DNA from: Roseateles oligotrophus
Lineage (GTDB): Bacteria > Pseudomonadota > Gammaproteobacteria > Burkholderiales > Burkholderiaceae_C
Assembly: GCF_025717515.1 (NCBI RefSeq)
Contig: NZ_JAJIRN010000001.1
Span: 186,001-250,000 of the forward strand
Length of the DNA: 64,000 nt
Direction: 5' to 3'
The position numbers and the translations under genes were made by a program. Below, piece after piece: positions 27,225 through 35,119 of this stretch. Under the pieces are notes generated by a model. That model searched no databases. It was not told the origin of the DNA and saw only the letters and a program-made list of their open reading frames with translations. Position 1 is the stretch's first letter. The number at the start of each line of letters is the position of its first letter.

Positions 27225-29030
27225 ATGGCATTGATAAACGTAACGGTACCTGACATCGGTGACGTCAAGGATGTGGCCGTCATTGAGCTGCTGGTCAAGC
27301 CCGGCGACCAGGTGGCACTTGAGCAAAGCCTGATCACGGTCGAAAGCGACAAGGCCTCGATGGAGATCCCTTCATCGCATGCCGGCGTGGTTAAAGAAAT
27401 CAAGGTTTCGCTCGGCGACAAGGTCAATCAGGGCACTTTGGTGCTGACGCTGGAGAGCGCCGATGCTGCGGCTGCGGCTCCTGCCGCCCCGGCAGCACCT
27501 GCCCCCGCTGCTGCGCCTGTGGTCGCCCCGACTGCCGCCGCAGCCTACGCCGGCAGCGCCGACCTCAGCTGTGATTTGCTGGTGCTGGGCGCCGGCCCCG
27601 GTGGCTATTCGGCCGCCTTCCGTGCGGCCGATCTGGGTTTAAAGGTCATTGTGGTTGAGCGTTATGCCCAACTCGGTGGCGTCTGCCTGAATGTCGGCTG
27701 CATCCCGTCCAAGGCGCTGCTGCATGTGGCGGCGGTGATGGACGAGGTCTCGCATCTGGGTGATCTGGGCGTTGACTTCGGCGCGCCGATGGTCAATGTC
27801 GACAAGCTGCGTGGCCACAAGGAAAAGGTCATTAGTAAACTGACCGGCGGCCTGGCCGCGATGGCCAAGATGCGCAAGGTCACGGTCGTGCGCGGCTATG
27901 GTTCCTTCATCGACGCGCACCATGTCGAGGTCGAAGAAACCAGCGGCGGCGCGCAGGACAAGACCGGCGCCAAGAAGACCATCCACTTCAGCCAAGCCAT
28001 CATCGCGGCCGGCTCGCAAGCGGTGCGCCTGCCTTTCCTGCCTCAAGACGAGCGCATTGTTGACTCGACCGGGGCGCTTGAATTGAAGGGCACGCCGAAG
28101 AAGATGCTGATCATCGGCGGCGGCATCATCGGCCTGGAAATGGGCACCGTCTACTCGACGCTGGGCGCCCGCCTGGACGTGGTCGAGATGCTCGACGGCC
28201 TGATGCAAGGCGCCGACCGGGACCTCGTCAAGGTCTGGCAAAAGCTCAATGCCAAGCGCTTCGACAACATCATGTTGAAGACCAAGACGGTGGGTGCCGA
28301 GGCGACGCCCGATGGCATCAAGGTGCAGTTCGAGACGCTGGACGGGGTCAAGAGTGAAGGCCTGTACGACCTGGTCTTGCAAGCCGTGGGCCGCACGCCC
28401 AACGGCAAGAAGGTTGCGGCCGAGAAGGCCGGCGTCGCCGTCACCGATCGCGGCTTCATCAATGTCGATGTGCAGATGCGCACCAATGTGCCGCATATCT
28501 TCGCCATCGGCGACGTGGTCGGCCAGCCGATGTTGGCGCACAAGGCGGTGCACGAGGCCCATGTCGCGGCCGAAGTGGCGGCCGGCGTGCAGCTAGGGGA
28601 CGCCAACTTGGCCAAGAGCCAGTTCGACGCCCGCGTGATCCCGAGCGTGGCCTATACCGACCCCGAAGTGGCTTGGGTCGGCCTGACCGAAGACCAGGCC
28701 AAGGCCCAAGGCATCAAGGTCAAGAAGGGCCTGTTCCCGTGGACGGCGTCGGGCCGCGCGATTGCCAATGGCCGCGATGAAGGCTTCACCAAGTTGCTGT
28801 TCGACGATTCGCCGGAAGCGCACGGCCACGGCAAGATCCTCGGCGGCGGTATCGTCGGCACCCATGCCGGCGACATGATCGGCGAGATCGCCTTGGCGAT
28901 CGAGATGGGCGCGAATGCGGTGGACATCGGCAAGACGATCCACCCGCACCCGACGCTGGGCGAGAGCATCGGCATGGCTGCGGAAGTGGCGCATGGGTCT
29001 TGTACGGATCTGCCGCCGACGCGGAAGTAG
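27225..29030 (+). CDS. lpdA: Dihydrolipoyl dehydrogenase (E3) with N-terminal lipoyl domain
   Basis: FAD flavoenzyme that reoxidises dihydrolipoyl groups with NAD+. The 601-residue protein is longer than the usual ~470 because it starts with a lipoyl domain (residues ~1-80, with the same [12 protein letters not shown] motif as E2) and an Ala/Pro linker. The E3 part then shows the FAD-binding [21 protein letters not shown], the redox disulfide [13 protein letters not shown], the NAD-binding [12 protein letters not shown], and the interface HPHPTLGES. This fused form is common in betaproteobacteria. GGAG precedes the ATG by six bases. Confidence 0.97.
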   Translation: MALINVTVPDIGDVKDVAVIELLVKPGDQVALEQSLITVESDKASMEIPSSHAGVVKEIKVSLGDKVNQGTLVLTLESADAAAAAPAAPAAPAPAAAPVVAPTAAAAYAGSADLSCDLLVLGAGPGGYSAAFRAADLGLKVIVVERYAQLGGVCLNVGCIPSKALLHVAAVMDEVSHLGDLGVDFGAPMVNVDKLRGHKEKVISKLTGGLAAMAKMRKVTVVRGYGSFIDAHHVEVEETSGGAQDKTGAKKTIHFSQAIIAAGSQAVRLPFLPQDERIVDSTGALELKGTPKKMLIIGGGIIGLEMGTVYSTLGARLDVVEMLDGLMQGADRDLVKVWQKLNAKRFDNIMLKTKTVGAEATPDGIKVQFETLDGVKSEGLYDLVLQAVGRTPNGKKVAAEKAGVAVTDRGFINVDVQMRTNVPHIFAIGDVVGQPMLAHKAVHEAHVAAEVAAGVQLGDANLAKSQFDARVIPSVAYTDPEVAWVGLTEDQAKAQGIKVKKGLFPWTASGRAIANGRDEGFTKLLFDDSPEAHGHGKILGGGIVGTHAGDMIGEIALAIEMGANAVDIGKTIHPHPTLGESIGMAAEVAHGSCTDLPPTRK

Positions 29031-29050
29031 ACGTTCAGTTCTCCCCCTTG

Positions 29051-29090
29051 AAGGCCCGGCTCGGCAACGATCCGGGCCTTTTGCTTTATT
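29051..29090 (+). terminator. Terminator of the pyruvate dehydrogenase operon
   Basis: A perfect 9-bp stem AAGGCCCGG / CCGGGCCTT with a 12-base loop is followed by TTGCTTTATT, 20 bp after the lpdA stop. Confidence 0.85.
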
Positions 29091-29099
29091 GCTGGTTTG

Positions 29100-29310
29100 T
29101 CGGATTTTCTTTGCTGGAGTGGTTGCTCCGCCACCACCGAGCCGGGAGTTCGCCCCGGCAGGCGACCTTCTTTCTTGTTCGAACAAGAAAGAAGGCAAAG
29201 AAATCACCCCTGTGAAACCGCCCGCCGCTGCGCGTCGGGTTCCCTGCGATATTGGGGTAGAGGCCAACACAGGGGAAAACCCAGCCCATGTCCACAAGCA
29301 CTGGTGGCAT
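29100..29310. repeat. Non-coding repeat-like element with a perfect 30-bp palindrome
   Basis: The core is a perfect palindrome at 29166-29195 whose left arm is CCTTCTTTCTTGTTC and right arm GAACAAGAAAGAAGG, followed by CAAAGAAA and a GC-rich tail containing CCGCCGCTGCGCGTCGGG and CCCTGCG. I recall similar sequences as dispersed intergenic repeats in many beta- and gammaproteobacterial genomes, but only one copy is in this window, so repeat status is inferred. Open frames across it are not gene-like. The region lies between the lpdA terminator and the serine hydrolase. Confidence 0.5.
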
Positions 29311-29389
29311 GCTCGCCGCTCCGCTACCCTGGCGGGCTTTGAAATCCTCAAGTCAATCTGACTGAATCCCTTTGTCAGGAACAAGCCCC

Positions 29390-31183
29390 ATGAAATTACT
29401 GCTTCTCAGCGCCGCCTGCCTGCTCAGCCTCGCGGCACAAGCGCAAACAACAGCGCCTTTGCCTCCCGAGTTCGCCGATTGGGACGCATTTGTCGCCGAA
29501 CAGCTGGCGCTGTGGAAGGTGCCCGGCCTGTCTATTTCTATCGTCAAAGACGGCAAGGTTGTGCTCGCGCGCGGCTACGGCTTTCGCGATATCGAGAAGA
29601 AGCTGCCGATGACCGAGCACACGCTGCAGCCGATTGCCAGCACCACCAAGAGCTTCACCGTCGCTGCCTTGGCCACGCTGGTGCGTGACGGCAAGATCAA
29701 GTGGGACGAGCCGGTGCGCGAGTATCTGCCCGACTTCCGCCTGCACAGCGATTACGCCACCCAGACCGTCACCGTGCGCGATCTGGTCACCCATCGCAGC
29801 GGCCTGCCTCGCCACGATGCCGTTTGGTTCAACAGCCAACTCAGCCGCGAAGACCTGTTCAAGCGCGTGCGCCATTTCGAACTCAGCGCCGAGCCGCGCG
29901 CCCGCTTTCAGTACAACAACCTGATGTATATGACGGCGGGTTACCTGGGCGGCAAGGTCGCCGGCAGCAGTTGGGAAGCGCTGGTCAGCGACAAGGTGCT
30001 CAAGCCGCTGGACATGAACGCCATCAATTTCAGCATCAAGGATCTGCTCAAGTCGCCGGACCATGGCAGCGGCTACACCTTGGACAATGAGGAGCGGCCA
30101 CAGGCCAAGCCCTACACGCACATCGATGCGATGGGGCCGACCGGATCCTTGAACTCCAACGCCCGGGACATGGCCAATTACTTGCTGATGCTGACCGCCG
30201 ATGGCAGCTACAAAGGCAAGACCTTGATCACCTCGGGCGATTTGCGCGCGATGACCTCGGGCCAGATGACCCTGCCTGACTCGCGCCTGTGGCCCGAGCG
30301 CAATAGCCCGCAATACGGCATGGGCTGGTTTGTCAGCAATTACCGCGGTGTGACCTTGGTCGATCATGGCGGCAATATGCCCGGTGCGGCGACGACCCTG
30401 GGCTTTGTGCCGGGGCGCAATATCGGCGTCTACGCGACCGTCAACGTCGGCACCAGCGCGATGCGCGATGTGATCCTCTATGCCGCCATTGACAGGCTGC
30501 TGGGCATGCCGCCAGTGGATTGGACGGCGCGCCTGCATGGCAACTACCTGAAGGCCCAAGCCGCCGAGAAGGCGGCCGAGACGCAGCAAATCAACACCGG
30601 CAAACCCGGCACCAAGCCCGCGCTCGAATTGGCCGAATATCAGGGCGAGTATGAGCATCCGGGTTACGGCGTTCTGACCATTGCCGGCGCCGGCGCGGGG
30701 GCGCAGGGCCTGGCACTGCAATACAACGACATGAAGGCGGCGCTGCCCCATTGGCATTACGAGGTCTTTCAGACGCCGAAAGACAAGCTCTCTGAGCTGA
30801 GCGAGGTGCGTGTGCAGTTTCTCTCCAACTTTGAAGGAGATGTGGAGAAGCTGCGCGTCGAGCTGGAGCCGGCCGTCAAGGCGATCGAGTTCAAGCGTTT
30901 ACCCGATCGGCATTTCAAGGACCAGGCCTATCTGGCCAAGTTCGCCGGCGTCTATGCGATCGGCAGCAATGAGATGACGGTCACGCTGCGCCCGGATGGT
31001 GTGCTGACCCTGGGCGGTCGGGCCGGCGCGCCGTCGGAGCTGCTGGGTCTGCGCGGCAGTCGTTTCGAGGTCAAGGGCCGCAACGGCTTCAGTGTCGAGT
31101 TCTTGCCCGATGCCAGCGGGCGCTACAGCCAACTGGCATTGCGCCAAAGCGGCAGCGCCACGATTGCGCAGCGCAAGGACTGA
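29390..31183 (+). CDS. Exported serine hydrolase, beta-lactamase/class C-like (S12) family
   Basis: Secreted 597-residue protein with a signal peptide (MKLLLLSAACLLSLAAQAQ) and an S12 beta-lactamase-like domain: catalytic S84-T-T-K87 in IASTTKSF, the Tyr motif QYNN near residue 175, and the HGG motif (VDHGGNMPGA) near 330, which replaces KTG as in class C/esterase relatives. The last ~170 residues form a beta-rich C-terminal domain like the lipocalin-like tails of such proteins. AGGA lies nine bases before the ATG. Likely a peptidase or esterase; antibiotic resistance should not be assumed. It stands alone with no evident operon. Confidence 0.85.
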   Translation: MKLLLLSAACLLSLAAQAQTTAPLPPEFADWDAFVAEQLALWKVPGLSISIVKDGKVVLARGYGFRDIEKKLPMTEHTLQPIASTTKSFTVAALATLVRDGKIKWDEPVREYLPDFRLHSDYATQTVTVRDLVTHRSGLPRHDAVWFNSQLSREDLFKRVRHFELSAEPRARFQYNNLMYMTAGYLGGKVAGSSWEALVSDKVLKPLDMNAINFSIKDLLKSPDHGSGYTLDNEERPQAKPYTHIDAMGPTGSLNSNARDMANYLLMLTADGSYKGKTLITSGDLRAMTSGQMTLPDSRLWPERNSPQYGMGWFVSNYRGVTLVDHGGNMPGAATTLGFVPGRNIGVYATVNVGTSAMRDVILYAAIDRLLGMPPVDWTARLHGNYLKAQAAEKAAETQQINTGKPGTKPALELAEYQGEYEHPGYGVLTIAGAGAGAQGLALQYNDMKAALPHWHYEVFQTPKDKLSELSEVRVQFLSNFEGDVEKLRVELEPAVKAIEFKRLPDRHFKDQAYLAKFAGVYAIGSNEMTVTLRPDGVLTLGGRAGAPSELLGLRGSRFEVKGRNGFSVEFLPDASGRYSQLALRQSGSATIAQRKD

Positions 31184-31285
31184 GCCAGGCCAGGCAAAAC
31201 GGGCGGGGCAAGTGAAGACGCCGCAGAGGGGCAACTCCCGCCCAAGGCAGGTCAGCGGCGCCACGCCCTGGCCCAGGCCCAGGCC

Positions 31286-31657
31286 TTGCGCCACCGCCTC
31301 ATGCACGCCTTCGCGGCCGCCCATCTACGGGCCAAGCGGGGCCAACTATTGATCAATATCGGGCGCGGTTCGGTGGTGGATGAGGCGGCGGTGCTGTCGG
31401 CGCTGGAGTCAGGTCAGTTGGGTGCTTATGCGGCGGATGTGTTTGAGTGCGAAGACTGGGCGCTTGCCGACCGGCCGCAGCAGATTTCAAACGCCTTGCT
31501 GGCGCGCAGCGACACCCTGTTCACGCCGCATCTGGGCTCGGCGGTGAGCCTTGTGCGCCAGGCCATTGAGCACCGTGCCGCCGACAACATCCTCGCCGCT
31601 CTGCGCGGCGAGTTGCCTCCGGACGCCATCAACCGGCCCGCGCGCGCGGCGGCCTGA
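31286..31657 (+). pseudogene. Remnant of a phosphite/phosphonate-dehydrogenase-like 2-hydroxyacid dehydrogenase
   Basis: Only the C-terminal ~120 residues of a D-isomer-specific 2-hydroxyacid dehydrogenase are present: [20 protein letters not shown], then [20 protein letters not shown], and [20 protein letters not shown]. The DVFE-EDWA-ADRP pattern and the PHLGSAV end are characteristic of NAD-dependent phosphite dehydrogenases (PtxD-type). The N-terminal ~200 residues (substrate-binding half and most of the Rossmann fold) are absent; the DNA just upstream (31184-31285) has no convincing match. No ribosome binding site is seen. This looks like a decayed gene left by deletion. Confidence 0.75.
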
Positions 31658-31811
31658 GGCCGCAGCGCCCTCATGCTGCCCGGCAAGACCTGACCTTGCC
31701 AGGCGTGACCCTGCCAGAGGGGGGCGGTGACGGGCCAGAAATTGCAATCTGGTCACGATTCAGCTCGGCTGTTGCGATTCAATGAGCCATCGCAAGCAGA
31801 CCGGAGCCAGC

Positions 31812-32285
31812 ATGAAATCTCTTCCCATCAAACCCTTGCGCCGGTCGGCGCGCGCTGGGCATGGCTGCGCCGCCGCAATGCTGCTCTTGTTGACCGCTTG
31901 CGGTGGCGGTGGTGGTGACGCGGGAGGCAACGCGCCCAGCACCCCGAGTGCCGCCAATGCCGCCAGCAGCTCGGCGCCGCTGAGCAGCGCATTGAGCGCT
32001 CAAAAGCTCAGTGCCGCAGTGCCTGAGACCTACCGCGGCCCCCTGTCGATGCCGCAGGACCAGATTGCGCAGACGGCACAAGGCCTGCCGGCCGCGCCGG
32101 GGCGAACCTATCTGAAGGTGACGGTCACCTATGCCGGCTCCAGCACGCCTAGCCTGCTCTGGCTCGGGCCCTGGCGGGCCGAGGGGCGGCCGCCCCGCAT
32201 TCAGGTTCCCGTCGCGGTTCAAAAGGTCGCTTACGAGTTGTACAACAGCGCTGGTTCGGTCAGCGCCACCTGGAGCCTGCCATGA
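31812..32285 (+). CDS. Predicted lipoprotein paired with a LruC-domain protein
   Basis: A 157-residue protein with a long basic N-terminus (MKSLPIKPLRRSARAGHG), a hydrophobic stretch and lipobox LLLTAC followed by a GGGGGD spacer, a low-complexity Ser/Ala region and a small C-terminal domain (TYLKVTVTYAGSSTPSLLWL and VQKVAYELYNSAGSVSATW) that looks beta-rich. GGAG lies five bases upstream. Its stop overlaps the next ATG (ATGA), so the two genes are translationally coupled. I do not recognise the C-terminal domain. Confidence 0.75.
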   Translation: MKSLPIKPLRRSARAGHGCAAAMLLLLTACGGGGGDAGGNAPSTPSAANAASSSAPLSSALSAQKLSAAVPETYRGPLSMPQDQIAQTAQGLPAAPGRTYLKVTVTYAGSSTPSLLWLGPWRAEGRPPRIQVPVAVQKVAYELYNSAGSVSATWSLP

Positions 32286-33790
32286 AGACCCCATTCATTC
32301 CTGCGACCTTCTGGAACAGCCTGGGTCGGCGCCTTTTCTGCCTGCTCTGCCTGCTTTGGGGAGGGCTTGCGGCGGCCCAGGTCAGTTCGGTGCGTCTGTC
32401 GGATGTGATCGCCGCCAATGGCCGCGGTAGCATCAACTTGCTGCGGGCCTCGGGCAATGCGGCCATCACGGTGGCCCAACTCGAGCAGTTGCGGCTGGAT
32501 CACCGCGATTACTCGACCGGCAGCCAGCGGAATTTCTTGAGCCTCGGCGTCGATATCAATGAGAACAACAAGGGCCTGGAGAACTCGTCGGCCCAGGGCG
32601 TCACACTGGCCAAGGTCAGCTTGACGGTGACTTGGCCCAATGAGACGCGGGTCTACACCGACTACCGCAGCGCCACCCAGGCCCTGCTGGCCAAAGCCGG
32701 CAGCCAGCAGCGATCTCAGTACTACACCCTGCTGGGCGAAGGGGGCTCCAGCCGTATCACCGGGTCCAACGATGTGCAGCAGCATTTCGACAGCACGCTG
32801 GATATCTTTGTGCCCGATAGCCTGCTGGGTGCCAGCTCGGCGGTCTTGTCGATCGAGTTGCTGGCGGTCAACAAGGCGCTGAATGAGCCCGAAAATTTCT
32901 ATGACTTCTCTGGCGGCTTTGAAGATCTGGCGCTGTTGAATCGGACGGACTCGCTGTTCCTCAACACCACCCTGGTGGAGAGCAGCGACTTCCGCGCCAG
33001 CGCGCCTGCGGTGGAGACCGTCGAGGGCATCGTCTCCAACGACAGCGCTTCGGTCACATCTCCATCGGCCTGGAGCTACTACCCTTCGGCGAGCGATTGG
33101 TATTACGTGGCCTATGAGGACAACTATCCCGATCGCGGCGACTATGACTTCAACGATGCGGTGGTGGCCTTTCGCTACAAGCTGGGCCTGGACTTCTCCG
33201 GCCTAGTGATGCGCATCGAGGCCGAGGCCTACCTGCTGGCCGATGGGGCCCAATACCAGCTCGATTGGAACTTCCGCCTGCCCGTGCCCGGATCCGGCGT
33301 GATCAACTGTCAGCGCAAATTGCCGGGCGCTGCAGGCAGCGCCCCCTGCAGTGCCAGTTTGAGCGGGGGCATGCTGCAGGCGCAGGCCTTTGGTTCGATC
33401 GACAACAGCGGCACGGCCTTCGGCATCGTCAGTGGCTGGAACGTCAATACCCAATGCGGCATTGCGCCGAAACAAGCCCCGCATATGAGGCTCTCGGTGC
33501 AGCTGGAGCAGGCGCTGGACCCGGCGAGCATTGGCGCGGCCACGCCCTATCTGCTGGTCCAGCACAGCGGCCGGGTGATCGACCCGCTGCTGCGCGATGC
33601 GAACGGCTACCCCTATGCCTTGATGTTGCCGCCGAATTGGCGCCATGCCTGCGAAGAGACCGACCTGGGGCTGGCCTATCCGCGCCTGCGCAACTACCTG
33701 AGCTCGGGCGGCCAGACCGACCTTGATTGGTTTCTGTACCCCGACAGTGGCAAGGTGTTCGACCTGGGGGCATGGGCCTGGGATGGCTAG
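32282..33790 (+). CDS. LruC domain-containing exported protein
   Basis: The 502-residue protein has a signal peptide (basic start, hydrophobic LFCLLCLLWGGLAAAQ) and a C-terminal half with the LruC signature: VAYEDNYPDRGDYDFNDAVV around residue 280, followed by beta-rich sequence and a cysteine-bearing loop (CQRKLPGAAGSAPC). LruC domains are found in surface or outer-membrane-associated proteins (named from Leptospira) and resemble calcium-binding adhesin-type folds; the Asp/Asn-rich signature may bind Ca2+ (inference). It is coupled to the upstream lipoprotein gene; the lipoprotein may anchor or escort it. Confidence 0.8.
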   Translation: MKTPFIPATFWNSLGRRLFCLLCLLWGGLAAAQVSSVRLSDVIAANGRGSINLLRASGNAAITVAQLEQLRLDHRDYSTGSQRNFLSLGVDINENNKGLENSSAQGVTLAKVSLTVTWPNETRVYTDYRSATQALLAKAGSQQRSQYYTLLGEGGSSRITGSNDVQQHFDSTLDIFVPDSLLGASSAVLSIELLAVNKALNEPENFYDFSGGFEDLALLNRTDSLFLNTTLVESSDFRASAPAVETVEGIVSNDSASVTSPSAWSYYPSASDWYYVAYEDNYPDRGDYDFNDAVVAFRYKLGLDFSGLVMRIEAEAYLLADGAQYQLDWNFRLPVPGSGVINCQRKLPGAAGSAPCSASLSGGMLQAQAFGSIDNSGTAFGIVSGWNVNTQCGIAPKQAPHMRLSVQLEQALDPASIGAATPYLLVQHSGRVIDPLLRDANGYPYALMLPPNWRHACEETDLGLAYPRLRNYLSSGGQTDLDWFLYPDSGKVFDLGAWAWDG

Positions 33791-33819
33791 CCTGTTTTGG
33801 CAAGCTTGGCGGCAATCAT

Positions 33820-33912
33820 TCAACCTTGCCACTGCCTCAGCCGCGCCAGCTCCCGCTCCCGCTCCATCGTGACGCCGCGCAAGTCCTGACCCAGCAGATA
33901 GAAGTGATACAT
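33820..33912 (-). CDS. Possible small ORF (30 aa), uncertain
   Basis: A short frame encodes MYHFYLLGQDLRGVTMERER and a basic Leu/Arg tail, resembling the cytoplasmic end of a small membrane protein; in-frame codons upstream of the ATG would add a hydrophobic stretch (LTLWALLFLGL) before a stop. Its upstream part overlaps a terminator-like hairpin and there is no evident ribosome binding site. It may be a decayed gene end rather than an expressed peptide. Confidence 0.2.
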   Translation of the reverse strand: MYHFYLLGQDLRGVTMERERELARLRQWQG

Positions 33913-33922
33913 GAGCCCCAGA

Positions 33923-33953
33923 AACAACAAAGCCCAGAGGGTTAGTCTGGGCT
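33923..33953 (-). terminator. Terminator after tRNA-Thr(CGT)
   Basis: Minus strand: perfect 8-bp stem AGCCCAGA / TCTGGGCT with a seven-base loop, followed by TTGTTGTTT. It lies 17 bp past the tRNA 3' end. Confidence 0.7.
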
Positions 33954-33969
33954 AAGTGCTTGTTTTTAT

Positions 33970-34045
33970 TGGTGCCGGAGAGATGAATCGAACACCCGAC
34001 CTTCTCATTACGAATGAGCTGCTCTACCGACTGAGCTACACCGGC
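33970..34045 (-). tRNA. tRNA-Thr(CGT)
   Basis: The 76-nt cloverleaf starts GCCGGTGTAGCTCAGTCGG, has anticodon loop TTCGTAA (CGT; complement at 34010-34012) and ends CTCCGGCACCA with an encoded CCA. It reads ACG codons. The acceptor stem has a U6-U67 mismatch and the T stem (GGGTG/CATCT) has two G-U pairs, so it is weaker than average; the G27-A43 mismatch also occurs in E. coli thrW. It lies 21 bp downstream of fbp on the same strand. Confidence 0.93.
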
Positions 34046-34066
34046 ATCAAGCCTATGATTCTAGCT

Positions 34067-35083
34067 TTATTTTTTGCCAGCCTCGAGATGATAGGCGGTG
34101 ACGCGCTCAACTTCCTTCTTCGAACCCAGCACAACGGCGACGCGTTCGTGCAGCTGTGTTGGCTGCAAGTCCATGATGCGTTGGCGAGCGTTGGTGGCGG
34201 CTCCACCGGCTTGCTCAACCAGGAAGGCCATCGGGTTGGCCTCATACATCAGCCGCAATTTGCCGGCCTTGTTGGGCTCGCGCTTGTCCCAGGGGTAGAG
34301 GAACACACCACCACGGGTCAGGATGCGGTGCACATCGGCCACCATCGAGGCGATCCAGCGCATATTGAAATCCTTGCCGCGCGGGCCCGTGCTGCCGGCC
34401 AGGGCTTCGTCGATGTAACGGCTTACCGGGGCGTCCCAGTGGCGCATATTCGACATATTGATGGCGAACTCTTTGGTGTCCTCGGGGATCTTGACGCCCT
34501 CGCTGGTCAGCACAAAGGAGCCTTGCTCGCGGTCGAGCGTGAACATCGCCACCCCTTGGCCGAAGGTCAAGACCAGCGTGGTCTGCGGGCCGTAGACGCA
34601 GTAGCCGGCTGCCGCTTGCGCGGTGCCGGGCTGCAAGAAGTCGTCTTCCGACACGCCCTTGCCGCCCTCGGCCTTCTTCAAGACCGAGAAGATCGTGCCG
34701 ATCGAGACATTGACGTCGATATTGGATGAGCCGTCCAGCGGGTCGAACATCAGCAGGTATTCGCCCTGCGGGTAACGGTTGGGCACGACGTGAATGCCTT
34801 CCATTTCCTCGGAGGCCATCGCCGCCAGATGGCCGCCCCATTCGTTTGCCTCGATCAAGACCTCGTTGGCGATGATGTCGAGCTTCTTCTGGATCTCGCC
34901 CTGCACGTTCTCGCTGCCGGCCGTGCCCAGCACCTCGCCCAAGGCGCCCTTGGTGACGCTGATGGAGATGCGCTTGCAGGCGCGCGCCACCACCTCGATC
35001 AGGAGCCGTAGCTCCTGCGGGATCTGGCCATGTTCGCGCTGCTGTTCGATCAGGTATTGGGTCAGGCTGATGCGTCGGGTCAT
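34067..35083 (-). CDS. fbp: Class 1 fructose-1,6-bisphosphatase
   Basis: Gluconeogenic phosphatase that converts fructose-1,6-bisphosphate to fructose-6-phosphate. The 338-residue protein shows the metal-binding motif [20 protein letters not shown], the phosphate-site region RYIDEALAG, and [20 protein letters not shown]. It starts [17 protein letters not shown]. pepN lies 36 bp upstream and tRNA-Thr(CGT) 21 bp downstream on the same strand, suggesting pepN-fbp-tRNA co-transcription. Confidence 0.96.
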   Translation of the reverse strand: MTRRISLTQYLIEQQREHGQIPQELRLLIEVVARACKRISISVTKGALGEVLGTAGSENVQGEIQKKLDIIANEVLIEANEWGGHLAAMASEEMEGIHVVPNRYPQGEYLLMFDPLDGSSNIDVNVSIGTIFSVLKKAEGGKGVSEDDFLQPGTAQAAAGYCVYGPQTTLVLTFGQGVAMFTLDREQGSFVLTSEGVKIPEDTKEFAINMSNMRHWDAPVSRYIDEALAGSTGPRGKDFNMRWIASMVADVHRILTRGGVFLYPWDKREPNKAGKLRLMYEANPMAFLVEQAGGAATNARQRIMDLQPTQLHERVAVVLGSKKEVERVTAYHLEAGKK

Positions 35084-35119
35084 GATGAGGACATTCAGAG
35101 TTAGGGTGCAGAAAGCTGT

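Noticed and set aside
33970-34045. tRNA-Thr as a current phage/ICE attachment site
   Set aside because: No integrase, excisionase or duplicated tRNA 3' end is visible; kept only as a weak island hypothesis.
33956-34729. Plus-strand frame beginning MLVFIGAGEMNRTPDLL
   Set aside because: The start lies in the tRNA-Thr complement (a common tRNA-derived mis-annotation) and the rest is antisense to fbp.
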